Notes under the pieces: generated by a model
What the model saw: only the letters and a program-made list of their open reading frames with translations
Told to the model about the DNA's origin: nothing
Database searches by the model: none
Position numbers and translations under genes: made by a program
In this document: positions 39,000 to 52,365 of the stretch, one piece after another
Layout of the letters: every line of letters starts with the position of its first letter
How positions within the stretch are numbered: the stretch's first letter is position 1
Assembly (NCBI GenBank): GCA_949318235.1
Contig: OX439131.1
Location: 9,940,231 to 10,004,230 of the forward strand
DNA length: 64,000 nucleotides
DNA from: Ecdyonurus torrentis
Taxonomy: Eukaryota; Arthropoda; Insecta; Ephemeroptera; Heptageniidae
Direction: 5' to 3'

Positions 39000-39001
<2 letters not shown>

Positions 39002-39619
39002 CGGTTTTTTAATGAATATAACATATCAGCAAGTTAAAAAGAAAAAGAAAAGAAATTTTCCTTTTTTTTTATTAGGTTAACTAAGTTTACCTAACATTAA
39101 TTAAAATTCTTGAGAAAGGAAAAAAAAGTTTAAAGGTAGTTTTTTTTTCTTACTTTTTTATACTATGTACTGTGCAATCAAAAATTATATTTTGATTAAA
39201 CTTTATATCATGGTTAAACAAATACTTTACTATATGAATTAACATTGTACAATATGAATTTGAATGAATTTTCTTTTAAACAAAATTAAGCGTTAACATC
39301 CACATTTTTTTAAAAATTAATTTTGTGCAAAAACAGATTTTAATAAAAAGTCATTGATATTTTATGATCCCTAACTTTAATGTTCGATTCCTAAAATTCC
39401 TTTGGGATTTGTTGATACTAAAGATAGTAATTTTGAGATACGGTAACTAATTTCAGATAAGTATATTTTCCTTCTGTTTTTCCGAATATTATTTGTAACA
39501 AAAAGTTTTAGATTCGTATAATTATACAATTTTTTTTATCAATTCTTGGCATCTATAGAAAACATAATAAAGTAAAATAAGGTTATTTTATTGGTGTGCG
39601 ATATCTCACTGAATTTATG

Positions 39620-39815
39620 TCTTACAATTGACGACTGATCAAGCAGCCTGGAGCATCCCTTCTCCCCTTTCTAAGTATATACGTAGTAGTGAAGTTGTTC
39701 ATCACAGTTCTCGTTTTGTCAACCTAGTTGTTGATAGTTCCCTAGCCTCTTTTGTTTTTACTCTCTCTCTCTCTCTCTCTCTCGTCTCCCTCACGGCCTC
39801 TCGACTGACGCCAGA
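39620..39815. other. GC-richer island with (CT)n
   Basis: Balanced-composition sequence (caagcagcctggagcatccc ... cacggcctctcgactgacgc) around a short CT run at about 39760-39783. No gene supported. Confidence 0.35.
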
Positions 39816-40157
39816 GAAAAAGTTATTTTATTATTTCACTTGATAGAATGGATAACAAAAAAACAAAAAAAAATAGAAGACGGGGAAAAAAAGTAGTGGA
39901 AACAAAAATTATCGTCAAACATAGAAAACTGTCCAAGCAAAAATGACACTAAAACTTTTCAACTCAAAAATTGGCTTACTATTATTGTTTTATTTTTTGT
40001 TCCTTAATTCCAATCTTTTAAAGTCTATGCTGTAACTGTGTAGATTTTTTCTACTCACAGATTTTTATTTATTTCGCTTACTTTGTAAGTTTCATTTGGA
40101 GGAAGGTAACTTTTTTATTAGTTTTGAATTATTTTTTCATATAAAAGTGATTTGAAA

Positions 40158-40160
<3 letters not shown>

Positions 40161-40236
<76 letters not shown>
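40161..40236. repeat. (TA)n microsatellite
   Basis: About 76 bp of TA with one TT interruption, followed by a short (GA)n run at 40253-40271. Confidence 0.95.
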
Positions 40237-40579
40237 CAACTCTAAAATTGAAAGAGAGAGAGAGAGAGAGAGCGAGATGCGCCAGACAAATAATATGTTT
40301 ATAAACAAAACAAAAAAAGGTCTAATGAAAATTATAGTGACACAACTATAACTTAACTTCTCTTCTTAACTTATTCTTTTAGTTTTTTAGTTTTAATTTA
40401 TTTTTTTTTGTGAGAAATAAAGAAAAGCTGTATAATTTTTTTTGGTTCAAAGAGAAGAACCAATTTTACATTACTATAAAGGGAAAAATAACAGTCTAGC
40501 AATTTAATGCTTTGAAATAATTAAGTATAAATTGTAACAATAAATAAAACTGAATAAATGGTCTCAATTTCCTGGAAAC

Positions 40580-40666
40580 AAGTCAAGTCTGAATGTTATT
40601 ATCTCTGGCCGGGTCTTGTGAGGTGTGACGGCTCGTGGTTTTGACTTTATCTAAGAAACGCCGGAG
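40580..40666 (+). repeat. 87-bp GC-richer module, copy 1
   Basis: Starts aagtcaagtctgaatgttat and ends taagaaacgccggag. Identical to 41140-41226 except ttgac/ttcac. The sequence right after copy 1 (40667-40760, gtggtgttcacctcactgaa and a C-rich run) is also GC-richer but is not duplicated. Contains two TTATCT/AGATAA (GATA-type) sites. No transposon ends. Confidence 0.9.
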
Positions 40667-41139
40667 GTGGTGTTCACCTCACTGAAGTAAAGCTGCTCCA
40701 AGATAACGTCTCTCTAGCTTTGCGTCCCCCTCCCCCCACCCCAGCGCTACTATCACTTGTTCCCCAATTTTCAATATAGCCTTAAGCAATATCTTTTTCC
40801 TCGTTTATTCTCTATATACACACGTAAATCCTCAAGCACTGCATGAAATTCGATTAAAAGAAACAATAGATTTTCTTATTACTTTCTTACTATGTGTTAA
40901 ATTGAACATGGATTCGCATTTTAAGATAAAATTTTCTTTCTATGAAAATTCAAAGCAAATATATATAATATAATATATGTATACTGCAACGTAGCAAGTT
41001 TAAAAATCAACTCAAGATTTCAAGTTTATTATCATTTATCAACTTAACATAAAAAAATATTAAAAAAGAATTTGTTTCCTAAGTTATTGGAAAACTGCAT
41101 AATGAAATGCACTGCTATAAACAACTAAAAAAATAGGAA

Positions 41140-41226
41140 AAGTCAAGTCTGAATGTTATTATCTCTGGCCGGGTCTTGTGAGGTGTGACGGCTCGTGGTT
41201 TTCACTTTATCTAAGAAACGCCGGAG
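41140..41226 (+). repeat. 87-bp GC-richer module, copy 2
   Basis: Same-strand copy 560 bp after copy 1, with one substitution. Similarity stops sharply on both sides; flanks are AT-rich and unrelated. Confidence 0.9.
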
Positions 41227-41600
41227 AACCAATTTAATTAATTATTTGCCAAAAGTATGCCAAAAAGTATGTATTGAAGACACATATAATAGAAATAGTT
41301 TAAAATACAAACGTATTGGGCACATATAATTGCCTGGTATTTTAATTAAACTGACAAAACTGAATTTAACAGCATAAAACGTACGTCATTGTTGCTTATG
41401 ATTAACAATTTATAAATAAGAATTAATGTAATTAATATCAAATTCATAGTCTAAAAAAGATTATATATTCTATTCAAACATATTAAACAAACTAAAATTA
41501 TAACCTTTGAAATTACTATAATTGTACATTAAAATCAATATTAATTAAATTTCAATTAACGTACAGTGATTACTTATTAAATAAAAAAAGTAATTTACAA

Positions 41601-41607
<7 letters not shown>

Positions 41608-41641
<34 letters not shown>
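41608..41641. repeat. (GA)n microsatellite
   Basis: About 34 bp of GA after a TAG/AGA lead-in. A shorter run lies at 43071-43088. Confidence 0.93.
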
Positions 41642-41643
<2 letters not shown>

Positions 41644-42829
41644 AAAATGACAAGTTAAAATGGTATATTTTTATAAATATTTACAAACAATTTCACAAGC
41701 AATTAAAAATAAAAGCAACCATAAATAAGTAAAATGTTTTTTTTATTTAAATATATATTTATACACACACGATGTAAATGAGATAAAAACAACAACAGAA
41801 ATTGATCACTCAATTTGTCAAAGTACGCAATAAATTTTGAAGACTGCTTTGTTAGTTTTACATCACAAATAAATTACTTTTGTGTAAATTTCTATTTGTT
41901 TTTGCTAACATGAAAATTTATGACTCCCATTCCAATTAATACACATTTGGAAAAAAAAAATTAAAAAAACAATAATAATAAAAAAAAGTGACATTTTATT
42001 ATTATTTGATATGACAAATTATATTGACCCAAACTAAAACATTAGTGTTGACAATCTAAAAGTTTTTCTATGAATAACTTTTCGATGTTCTATTGAAATT
42101 TAAATAATTGAAAACTTGCCAAATTGTGAATTTGAATTATATATTTTACAAATGAAATGAAATGAGTTGGGAATACGAGTGAGTTATGTTACTCCTCGGC
42201 AATTATCTAATTGTTACATGAAATTTCTACTACTTGGTGCAAATTAGACTGGACTTACTGCATTTGCCCCCTTCTCATATTTCTAATAAAGTAATGAAAT
42301 TAAAACAAATTGAATGTAAAATTACCTTTTAACATTGTAATAACAAGTTTTAATTTCTTTTCTGAAACTACTGTATAGCAAAAAAAAGTTATAATTTCAA
42401 TTTAGTATCACGTTAAAAATACAATTTCTATTACTGCCAGTTCTATATTGATTTATTAACTTATTTTTTACTATCTTTTATTATTCTTTCTTTATGTTAT
42501 CATGTAAAATATTATTATATGTTGTTATTTTAATGTGATCCCCTAATATTGGTAGTCAAGGTTTCTGAAAATATGGTTGCATAAGACTCTGCATAAGTAA
42601 TTTGTTTTAATAATATTAAGTTCTGCTCATACGTAATAATATTTGCAATGTGTAATGCATGAAATCTCTATTAAAAACGTTTAAATTATTTATGGAAATT
42701 AATATATTGCACTATGTAAATATTGCTTCATGTAAAAGAAGGCACAAAATATTGCTTTTCATTTGTACTTTGCACAAATATTGCAAAGAAACATAAATCA
42801 CGTGATAAAAGAAATTACTTAATTTATGC

Positions 42830-42970
42830 TGCATTGAAGTCCTTATTGAATAAATATCACTAAAATGGAATAGCAAAAATAATTATGTTATACAACATAA
42901 TACTTATGCTGTGTAACACAGTGGTTATGCAGTGTCATAAATTATGTCATGTTATAATCAATTAACGTTA
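42830..42970 (+). repeat. Dispersed AT-rich repeat, copy 2
   Basis: Contains acataatacttatgctgtgt and aacacagtggttatgcagtg, matching in order the units at 28880-29060 and 53110-53240. Confidence 0.5.
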
Positions 42971-43621
42971 CGGAAAATGACTCATTATAATCATATGATA
43001 ACATATTTATTTTTTTAATTGTACTTCTAGTGGTAATACAGCTCTGTTAAAAAGATTTAAAAAAACTAAGAGAGAGAGAGAGAGAGAGCAGTCTTACATT
43101 CACAAATTTACTTACAAGCTAGAATTACAGAATTGCCATTTACCACACATTTGCAAATTGAATATGACTCGCATTTCTTTCCCGATGTAAAAAAACACAA
43201 TGCACTTAAGCTAATTCAATTAGATTATACATATAAAAAAATAGATATGTAACGACACGTCTTTAGGGCAATATTTATGGGGAATGCATAGGTAAAAGCT
43301 AAGGTATTGAATGACTTTCAATAACAAAGTTTTATAAAAGTTTTTAGGTCAAAGTGTTTTCTCTATAGAAAAGTATTGTTTACAGAAACAAACACACTCA
43401 TAATGTTACTACATTTCACTTTAAGTGTCTAACTTGGAAAACAAGAACAGTAAACTTAATTGTCTTGATAAACGGTATAAAAACTATCACAAGTAAAGAA
43501 CTCAAAATTCATATTTTTTTTATATAATATATATAAAAAAAAACTATTAAAAAAATATATGCTTGAAGATTAAGGAATGACGTACTTTGGTGTGTTATTT
43601 ATGCATGTTCCTATCTTATAT

Positions 43622-43937
43622 TAAAGGCGTAGAACACATTGAACAAAAAGTATGTCTAATATCCTAACATACCTAAATATCAACGTGGATTTGGACGGAG
43701 TCTTTGCTTTCTAATGTATTTTCCATTTACCTAATGGCAGCTGTGGGTGTATGACGTCACAGCTCACTAGTCCAACGCGCGCGGAAACAGGCGAGTGGTG
43801 ACGTCATAAAGCCACAGTAGCTATTTCGTAACTGGAAAATAAATTAGAAATAATTGACTCCTGCCAAATCAACGTTTTGATATTTAGGTATGTTAGGATA
43901 TTAGACATGTTTTTTGTTCAAGGGTTTTACACCTTTA
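43622..43937. repeat. Foldback element with paired TGACGTCA sites
   Basis: Outer arms taaaggcgtagaacacattg...gtctaatatcctaacatacc and ggtatgttaggatattagac...ttacaccttta are strongly complementary; inner arms are diverged. TGACGTCA lies in each arm (43752-43759, 43799-43806) around a CG-rich loop (caacgcgcgcggaaac). Same architecture as 6658-7014, but the ends differ. Confidence 0.82.
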
Positions 43938-44689
43938 TTTATTATTATTATTTTTTAAACAGTGTCATAAAATATAATATTAAAATGTTATTATTATAAC
44001 TTTCATAAGAATAATTGTTTATTTGTAGTAGTAAAAATTTTTATTCAACAGTTTTTGTGATATAAAAATTTATACTGTTAGTGTGCGGAAATTCTATGTA
44101 TATTTATGTGAATAAGAAACATATCCTATTTAACGTTTTGACATGAATGCACTAACGATTTATATTTTCTAATGCATTGTATTGCTATGAAGACTATTGC
44201 AAAATTCTTAATTAATGTTGAAAATATTTTATACTAGAAATTATATTCAGACCTTTTAATAAATTTATGCGAAAACACGATTTACAATCTTTCAGTAGAT
44301 TAATATTTCTTCAAATGAAATGATATACACTTCAATTTTTTTCCGGTTAATCAAAAGTGCAGCCATTAAAGAGTTATTTTACTGTGTGAGTTTTTTTTTT
44401 TGAAAAAGGTCTTATAGCATAATAATAAGGAATGTGACATTGTCGTATGTATGTTAGATCCTATTTACAAAGTTCCTTATACGAAAATTTAAATATATTT
44501 TAAAACACAAGGTGTTCGTGTAAAGGAAAATTTAAAATTGTTCTTACATTTTTTTTAATCCCATGATAAATGTTACAAATAGTTTAAAAATATAAAAGCG
44601 GCTACTTTATTCCTTTAATGAAGTACGAAAAAAAATTTAAACATGAAAAGTGACATCATTATATACTTGAGTAACAACAATAAAAGAGA

Positions 44690-44784
44690 GAGAGAGAGAT
44701 TGTGAAACGTTGTGAGCATTGTCATTGCTGGGTAGCCCGAGGGGAGCTCAAATGCTCGGATTATTACGTCTTTTTTTACTTGAA

Positions 44785-44834
<50 letters not shown>

Positions 44835-44990
44835 AGCGAGAGAGAGAGAGAGAGAGAGTGAGAAGGATACGTAATAAAATTACGTTCAATGTTCGCGAGC
44901 CGTCAATCGTATTTCTCCCCGGACCCGCGGCGAAGCAAGTCCGAACATCATTGATTGCCAGCCTAACATACATCCTGGGGCCAAAACAAT
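44690..44990. other. GC-richer island with (GT)n and (GA)n runs
   Basis: Balanced-composition blocks (ttgctgggtagcccgagggg; ctccccggacccgcggcgaa) flank GT (about 44786-44818) and GA (about 44821-44858) runs. No splice-compatible gene seen. Confidence 0.35.
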
Positions 44991-45049
44991 GCCTTTTTAT
45001 ATTATATGATATATCTCTCTCTCTCAACACTAGCAAAGAAGTGGAATTA

Positions 45050-45050
<1 letters not shown>

Positions 45051-45140
<90 letters not shown>
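45051..45140. repeat. (GA)n microsatellite
   Basis: About 90 bp of uninterrupted GA. Confidence 0.96.
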
Positions 45141-45142
<2 letters not shown>

Positions 45143-45689
45143 ACTTTATATTTTTAACAAACTCGAACACGTCAGGTTATATATTTTCACTTTGTTTCAC
45201 TTTTATTCGTTCTATACTACCTCGAGTGTATAACATAGATATATAGGGTGAAATTTAGACCTTGTTGTTCATACAAAAAGAATGACTATGTTCAAAAAAA
45301 AAAAATCTCAAAAAATAAAAAAATAAAAATAAATGCAATTATGTATTGTATATTTTACAGCTTTAAAATTCCAATTGAAATTTAAGTAATAATATATAGT
45401 TTTTATGCTTTTTTTTTAGCGTAGTAAAGGTTTATAGTAACTTATTAAAGTATATATTATTAAGAAAATAAAGACACAACATTTTGAAGAACATATAACT
45501 ACCCATTTAGTTCATCTACCTATTATCTACCTATTATGCATTCTCATACTGTTCTGCTAATAGTGATATTCAAAATTAAATGCTTTATTTGTATTAAATG
45601 AATTCTGTTTGGTAAATTTAATATTAATTCATATTTATATTCACAATAATAATATTATTATATATCATGCGTATTCTCTCGCGATATAG

Positions 45690-45905
45690 AACGTGTTTAT
45701 CGCGACTGCTACAAATCACGCAGTTTTCTTGCCAAGTTCACTGCACACGGGTATTGTAAAATGCAGATGTATAATTGTACGCTGTTCTCACCAGCACTTG
45801 GCTTTGATGGTACCCCTGAGAGCTCCGCCATATTGCCGACATGACTCGTTCGTTTGTTTGCTCGCTTGCTATCTCTGCATTACATACTCTAGCTTTTATT
45901 TGTCA
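45690..45905. other. GC-richer island
   Basis: Sequence such as gcgactgctacaaatcacgc and gtacccctgagagctccgcc in AT-rich surroundings. A piece (tacaaatcacgcagttttct) resembles tacaagtcacgcagttctct at 56317 onward, 10.6 kb away. A 76-codon frame is present without family features. Confidence 0.35.
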
Positions 45906-46421
45906 TCACTCGAAAATAATTAAATTTTACACGCAGTATTGATTACGAATCATACACAGATATTTAATAATTCAATATTGTACAAGTATTTCATGATTGT
46001 GTTGATCACAATTCAATTAGTGCTGAAAAGTGTAAAACAACGTACTTATTACTTTAAAAAAAAATTATTGCTGTCATGATTATTTATCTTCTCTGTCTTT
46101 ATATTATGCATATTCTATATCTATAATATGAGAATAAAAAAATGTTTATAAAAAAAAATTCAAACAATCATTGCAAAAAATCACAAAAAAACATGACTTT
46201 CCTATTATTTGTTTGAAAAGTAGATTTTTGTTTCGTCTTCAAGTTTGTTTACTTTACTAACAGTATAAGTTTATTGTAATTTATTCCATGCTTTTATGCC
46301 TACGCGTATAATACTCTTCAGGTTGACATCACGTGTAGGTAGAGGTTACTTTTTTATTACACAATTTTTACGTGTTTGAACACAAGTTTCTCACGTTATA
46401 CACAGTTAAATAATTCTAGTC

Positions 46422-46454
<33 letters not shown>

Positions 46455-46995
46455 CAAAGGCAAATACGTGAATTTAACTCTAAACGAAATTTCAAATTTT
46501 GTGTACTTATAAGATATTAAAAAAACTTGTCATAATATATATTTATATATATATACATATAAGGAATATCAAATAAACGACCCTAGTATATATATATATT
46601 TAATTTTTTAGGTAAATTTAATTTAAGTGTCGCTAAAGCGCTCACTCAATCATATTCATAATTATATATATCCCTTTATTGAAAAATTAACACATGATAC
46701 TATTAATGTGTGAAATAAATAAAAATAATACTTTTTGGGTGAAAACTATTTGCAGTATCCACTCGTACAAAACTAGAAATGAGTATAAAATGTTTATATT
46801 TTAAATCAACTGTTTTCACTTATTAAAAAAAGTACTTTTAATAGTACTTAAAAAAGTACTTTAAATAAAAGTACTTTAATAGTCCTTCTAACTGATATGA
46901 AACAATGCGCATCTTATATTATATACAGTATATTATTTAAAAAAGTACAGGAAACTATGCTGCTATATTGGTAACATGAACATGAATCGTGTATA

Positions 46996-47171
46996 TTGCA
47001 ATAGGTAAATATTAACCTGAAACTGGTATTGATATTCTACAATCTCACCTAATGCAGGTGAAATATCATCTAATCTAGGTGATTCACACCTATATTGTAG
47101 TTAGTTTTACCTTAATTAAGTATTATTGTAGTAAATAAATACCTATTCCAGGCTAATAGTTACCTATTGTA
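46996..47171. repeat. Foldback repeat, about 176 bp
   Basis: ttgcaataggtaaatattaa at the left end pairs with tagttacctattgta at the right end; internally, acctaatgcaggtgaaat and aggtgattcacacct add smaller hairpins. Consistent with a MITE; no clear target duplication. Confidence 0.6.
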
Positions 47172-47373
47172 CTGTAATGTATTTATTTACCTGCCTATAG
47201 TAATTTGTTTCCATGCAGTACAGAAATATCATGTTTTATCAATTTTCTAATTACTTAGCAGTTAATGTTAATTACAATTGATTTTTCGTATAGTATTATA
47301 ATTACGAAACATAATTTCAGTGTCAAAATCAATCAATGCTTTTTTTTTTTTTTTTTTTTTTTTTGGAAGATTA

Positions 47374-47787
47374 GATCAATAGAGTTCTGCCTCAATCAAT
47401 ATCATATCAAGATCACAAAAATACAAGACGATCAAACTAAGTTCAGATCTTAGATCATTTGATCTGTAACAATTCGATTAAATTTTTTTTATTTTGTAAT
47501 ATTTTCACTATAAAAAATAATTATATAGTGAAAAGAAAAAGAAAAAAAACAAAACAAAAACACACACTTTATTTTTATCATTGCAATAACGAGAGGCAAT
47601 AACACACCCATGAACGTTTTTCTTGTTTTGCCAACCTTCTTGTATAATATATTTTAATTTTTTTTGATGTTATGAGTTATGATTTTATGATCTAATTGAA
47701 AATTATATCGATCATGGCATTAAAAGTGATCTAGTTAAAATATTTTTTTTTAGAGTAAGATCAGATCACCGATCAATTCAAATGATC
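47374..47787. repeat. GATC-dense region, probably a diverged inverted repeat
   Basis: Thirteen GATC sites in 414 bp, in two groups (47374-47464 with six, 47689-47787 with seven). Parts of the two groups are inversely similar (agatcatttgatctg against cagatcaccgatcaattcaaatgatct), which suggests an old foldback. A 24-bp T run lies just before it. Confidence 0.5.
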
Positions 47788-48029
47788 TTAATCTAATCAA
47801 AATTTACATCTAAAATCAATAGCACTTTCAAACTGTTACACTTTTTAAGAAGAAAAATTATTCTATACATTGTTTAAGATATTTTGTTACTAATTACAGG
47901 TTGTAATTAGTATACAATTATGAAGTTAAGTAACTATATCGTAGTAATTAATTACTATTCAGACTTATTATTAACAAATTAATAATAAGTTTTACTATTA
48001 ATACCATTTCAAATAGTTAAAACTACCCA

Positions 48030-48408
48030 CAGTCACACATCGCACATGTGACTATCGCACAGTCATCGCGTTGTCTGAACCTGTTTCCGTTGGATCACCG
48101 AAGTTGAGCAACGTCGAGCGTGGTCAGTACTTGGATGGGTGAAACCGTACAAAGACTGGCGGCGTGACTGTGCTGACAGTTTTACCACTGCTTGCTAACG
48201 CGAGTGCTGTCAACTCTTGGTTTTCCGAGAGTCAGTGGTCCGGGTTACACAGATCTGGTAGTCGAGCCCAGAAGAGTGTGATAACGGGTTGAGCCTGAAG
48301 TCTGGTAAGCCTCAGATCATACATTAAAGCCCATACTGAAAAGGTTTAATCCTGGCCTACACCGAAAGGTATTATGGCGTCATGATACTTACCTTACCTT
48401 TACCTTAA
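48030..48408 (+). mobile_element. 5S-rRNA-derived SINE (SINE3-like) with 13-bp target duplication
   Basis: The direct repeat TTAAAACTACCCA flanks it (48017-48029, 48409-48421). The head (about 48060-48150) follows 5S rRNA: ggatcaccgaagttgagcaa, cgtcgagc, ggtcagtacttggatgggtga. These are the A-box, intermediate element and C-box of the 5S internal promoter. The body is unrelated to 5S and the 3' end is a TACCTT-type repeat (ttaccttacctttacctta). The head is too diverged and lacks the 5S 3' stem, so it is not a functional 5S gene. Confidence 0.9.
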
Positions 48409-50237
48409 TTAAAACTACCCAAAAAAGCTCAAACTTTTTATAAAAAAAAAAATCTTTGTAATTTACAAATAACTTTCACCAATTACAAAGTTTATAAGGA
48501 ATATTGATGTTGAGAAATGTTTCAATTAAAATTTCTACCTATATTGATGAGATATTATTTAAGTACGTACTTGAAATTGTTATTAAAGGAGAAAAAAATA
48601 TATAATTTTGTTAATATTAATATAACTATAAACTTGGAGAAGTTGAAGTGATTCCTTAAGTATTCCTTAAGTATGGAATATTGCTATGGTTAATTAATGT
48701 GTAAAGAGACCAGTTTTGTTGTTGTTGTTGTAATTAAAACGTGTTAGAGACTTTATATGATTAGCATACAGGGATTTGATTTACGCAAGTATCTCACGAG
48801 CTCTTTATACTAGCCTCAAGTAAAATTCCACCAACAATGAGCTATGTTAGTATGTGCCTTGATGATGAGAGTGCTTCTCAATTTTCTGCTTCTTATACTT
48901 CCCTCTTTATCAATCAAGTAATTTTGCGTAAAATAATCTGACCACAAAGAATTGGTTTTTGTATTAGGTATAGGATGAAGAGGGAAATTCTTAGAGATAA
49001 GTTTTATATATTTCCTTATTTATTAGGGGGGAGAAATCCATTATTACAAAAATATCAGTCTCTTTCTCTATCGTTACAGCTTCTATAGACAAATTGAGTA
49101 AAAATAATCTTTTCATATAGGGATTTCACATTTGAATTATCCTTAACATACTTGGATTTTTTTGTTGCTAATTAAATAAGTAATTTAAATTTCATATTTG
49201 AATTATAGCTAATTTTGTAAGTTAATGGGATTTTTTTATTATTTTTTTTTATCATGGCATAATTTTTAAGCAATATTTGAAACTCTAAATTTTGAAATAA
49301 ATAAAATAAATGACAGGTTCATCATGAAATAAGAAGAAACTAAAATTACAGTTTGTTTACCTTTATTGCTGCATTGGTTAGTATATAGTTAATTGCTTTG
49401 TAATCACAGGCCAGAATTTGAGATGCTTACTCAAAAAGTTAGCAAAAGATCCCAATTTCCGAATATTTCACATTACAGGCTATAACTACAGTATTATGTC
49501 TGCAAAAAACTATTAGAAATTCTTCCAATAAAAAAACAAAAAAACAAAACACTCCCATTAAAAATGTTACGTGTAATTTAAATACTTCAGTAAGAATCAG
49601 GAAATCATTTTTACCTTAGAACTTTTCTATTCAAGATTTTGAAGTAATTAAACAAGCATGGTTCTTGAAACTTTCATTTATGACAATAAAAGTTGTTTTT
49701 TCAAACAAAATTTAATAACAGTAGTTATAACCATGTCCATAAACTCTTTGTTTATTTTTATTATTTCATCAAACATCAGCACAAACAATATCCAGCAGCA
49801 AAATAAAGTAATGTATAGTATCATAAATAGTGGGTAACACATTTTATTTATACATTATCATATCATAATATTGTCATAATAATACTATCATTCTAGGTTT
49901 AAAAAAACATGTATTTTTAATGCTTTATATTTATAATTTTAATTAATTTTAAGTTACTTTAAAAATAATTGTTTCAATGTTTAATATCGTCATTGTATAG
50001 AGAGAAATGTGTGCAACTTAATAATACACTCTTACTTTTGATCATCGAAATGAAATCTATTTAAATCTCACTGAACTTTTATACACATTTTACTATACTC
50101 GGGACCAAAAGTATAAAAAATTACTTTTTATATAATATGCAATCACGGTGAAAAAAAAAAAAAAAAAAAAGTTCAAAATTATTGAAAATTATATTTTTAG
50201 TTTTGTAATGTTTCAAGTATTGTAGAATTAACGGTTA

Positions 50238-50287
50238 TGACGTCACTTAACGATGACAATCTAACACTAAAAACCTAAATGACGTCA
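50238..50287. promoter_or_regulatory. Pair of TGACGTCA palindromes
   Basis: TGACGTCA at 50238-50245 and 50280-50287, about 42 bp apart. The motif is a CRE-type site in animals, but here it may simply be the core of a worn foldback element like those at 6658 and 43622. Confidence 0.3.
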
Positions 50288-50549
50288 GAATCGTAAGAAA
50301 CACGATGAAGTTGAGGTCAAAGTAAGCTGTAGCAAACCTATAGCAAACCTATCCCCCCCCCCCCTATTTCATCGTGGCACTTGACTTGCGACATCACTTA
50401 TATTTTTCGTTGGAATTGTTGATTATAAAAATACTCAAAACATTGCAAACTGAGTATAAGCTTTTCAGCGAGTCAACAGAAAAAGAGTGCTAATTTTAAA
50501 GTGATATTTAATATGCTAATTAAAGGATGTGAGTCTTGTATTTCTAAAA

Positions 50550-50640
50550 TTCAAAAGTTGATAACCTACTTTTATTTGTCATTTAAAAATCTATAGTAAC
50601 ATCCACCTTTGATAAAATATTCAGTATACTTAGCCCTTAC
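50550..50640 (+). repeat. Dispersed repeat, copy A
   Basis: tagtaacatccacctttgat...aaaatattcag resembles tagtaacagctacctatgat...aaaattttcag at about 57090-57130. Diverged copies of an unidentified element. Confidence 0.45.
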
Positions 50641-51331
50641 ATAAAATAAAAGAGAAACTTACTTACCTAAGAGAAAAAAATTTAAATTAACATGAGGCTT
50701 TCAAAATTTTATTTAAAAAAATTGCATGGCTATCCCGCAAATACTTTGAATATTTGAAGATATTTGAAGAACCATACTATTCGAAAAAATAAAAACTGCC
50801 TTTACAATTTTAAGTTAAATTATCGAAGTATTGTATCTGATTTTCAACCTTAGGTATTGATTACAGGAAGACGTTAATATTATATGTCACCTGTTTATAA
50901 GCTGTTTATTAAAATGTGATCGTCCACGAGACAATATTTTTGCACACTGATACTTTAAACCAAGAGGAATCCAAATATATATAAAAAAATAGATGGTGTA
51001 TCATCTTAATTTTTTCCAATGACATTGTTTGAGAATTTTATACCCATTATATTCAATCTTAATTGCAACAGTTTTTTCATCTTTATTTCAATGGTGACTT
51101 ACCGTGACCTCTGACATTTTTTTTTTATCATTGATATAGGTAGCACAATAAGCATCAAAATGATACTAAATTTGATGCCAATAGATAATAAAAATCTAAA
51201 GATATTGGAGCTCTGACTCCTCCCCTTAAGATAAATGAACCAAAAATAAGTTGACTTGTATCATCGTTGCTTTATAAATTTGCTAGATTCTCTCTCTTTT
51301 TTTCATTGTAGATAAAATATCAGATAAACTT

Positions 51332-51335
<4 letters not shown>

Positions 51336-51367
<32 letters not shown>

Positions 51368-51380
51368 ATTATATATATAT

Positions 51381-51470
<90 letters not shown>
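51336..51470. repeat. (TA)n microsatellite
   Basis: About 135 bp of TA with several TATTA interruptions. Confidence 0.96.
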
Positions 51471-51473
<3 letters not shown>

Positions 51474-52365
51474 GTTATTTACCCATGTGAGAAGGGGAGG
51501 CAAAATGTCAAGAGAGCAAAAAGCAATTCATATTTAGTGTGTGTAGGTTTGACAAAGGAAACGCGAGGAAGCGAATGTAAATATGAAAACTGAAACTCAT
51601 TGTCAAGACAAACTTCAAATATAACTTTGTGTCGTATTATTAACATTTTTAATGAATACAAGAAAGATATACACACACACATACAGATATAATATGTATG
51701 TATATATATTATATCTGTATGTACATATAAAAATATACTCTAAGAGGTTGTATATTATAAAGATAATATAATAAAGTTAATTATATAATTTTATAAAGAA
51801 ATTAACAACCATTGTGTAAAATGTAATTAATTTTTTTTTATACTTTAATAAAATGTAGTATATATATGCTTTATAACTTTCCTTATTCATTATAATTGTT
51901 TTCATTTTATTTTAAGAATATTGAGCTGATTTTTTTTTAATTGCGTGTATCTTTATTTACAAAAAAGTGAGACATTTATTTGATAGCCAAGTGCGTATTT
52001 TAAATATGAAGGAAATGTATAGCTTTACTTTTAATACGATGACTTTTCAAATAAAATTATTAATTACAGGGAACATTAATTAAAATATATAATTTAATTA
52101 TGTAAAAATATTGTTTGGTATTTTTAATTGTATCTGCATTTGAAAAAAAAAAATTAAGATTTGATTTTATAAGTGTTGACAAAAACATACAAATATTAGA
52201 TGAAATGGTGGTATATTTACCAATTATCAGGATACACTATAGTAATAATATAGTAAGTATACATATACATTATACATATATATATATACATATAATATAC
52301 AATAAATAATATATTATTTATGGGAGTTTGTAATTTAACGCCTATTTTACACGGGAAGTTTTAAT

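Noticed and set aside
46811..46890. Cluster of AAGTACTTT palindromes as a regulatory array
   Set aside because: Only a few units in a short A/T-rich stretch; looks like local slippage of a short motif.
48060..48150. Functional 5S rRNA gene
   Set aside because: Only the central promoter part resembles 5S; the 5' and 3' stems are absent and the unit is flanked by a target duplication.
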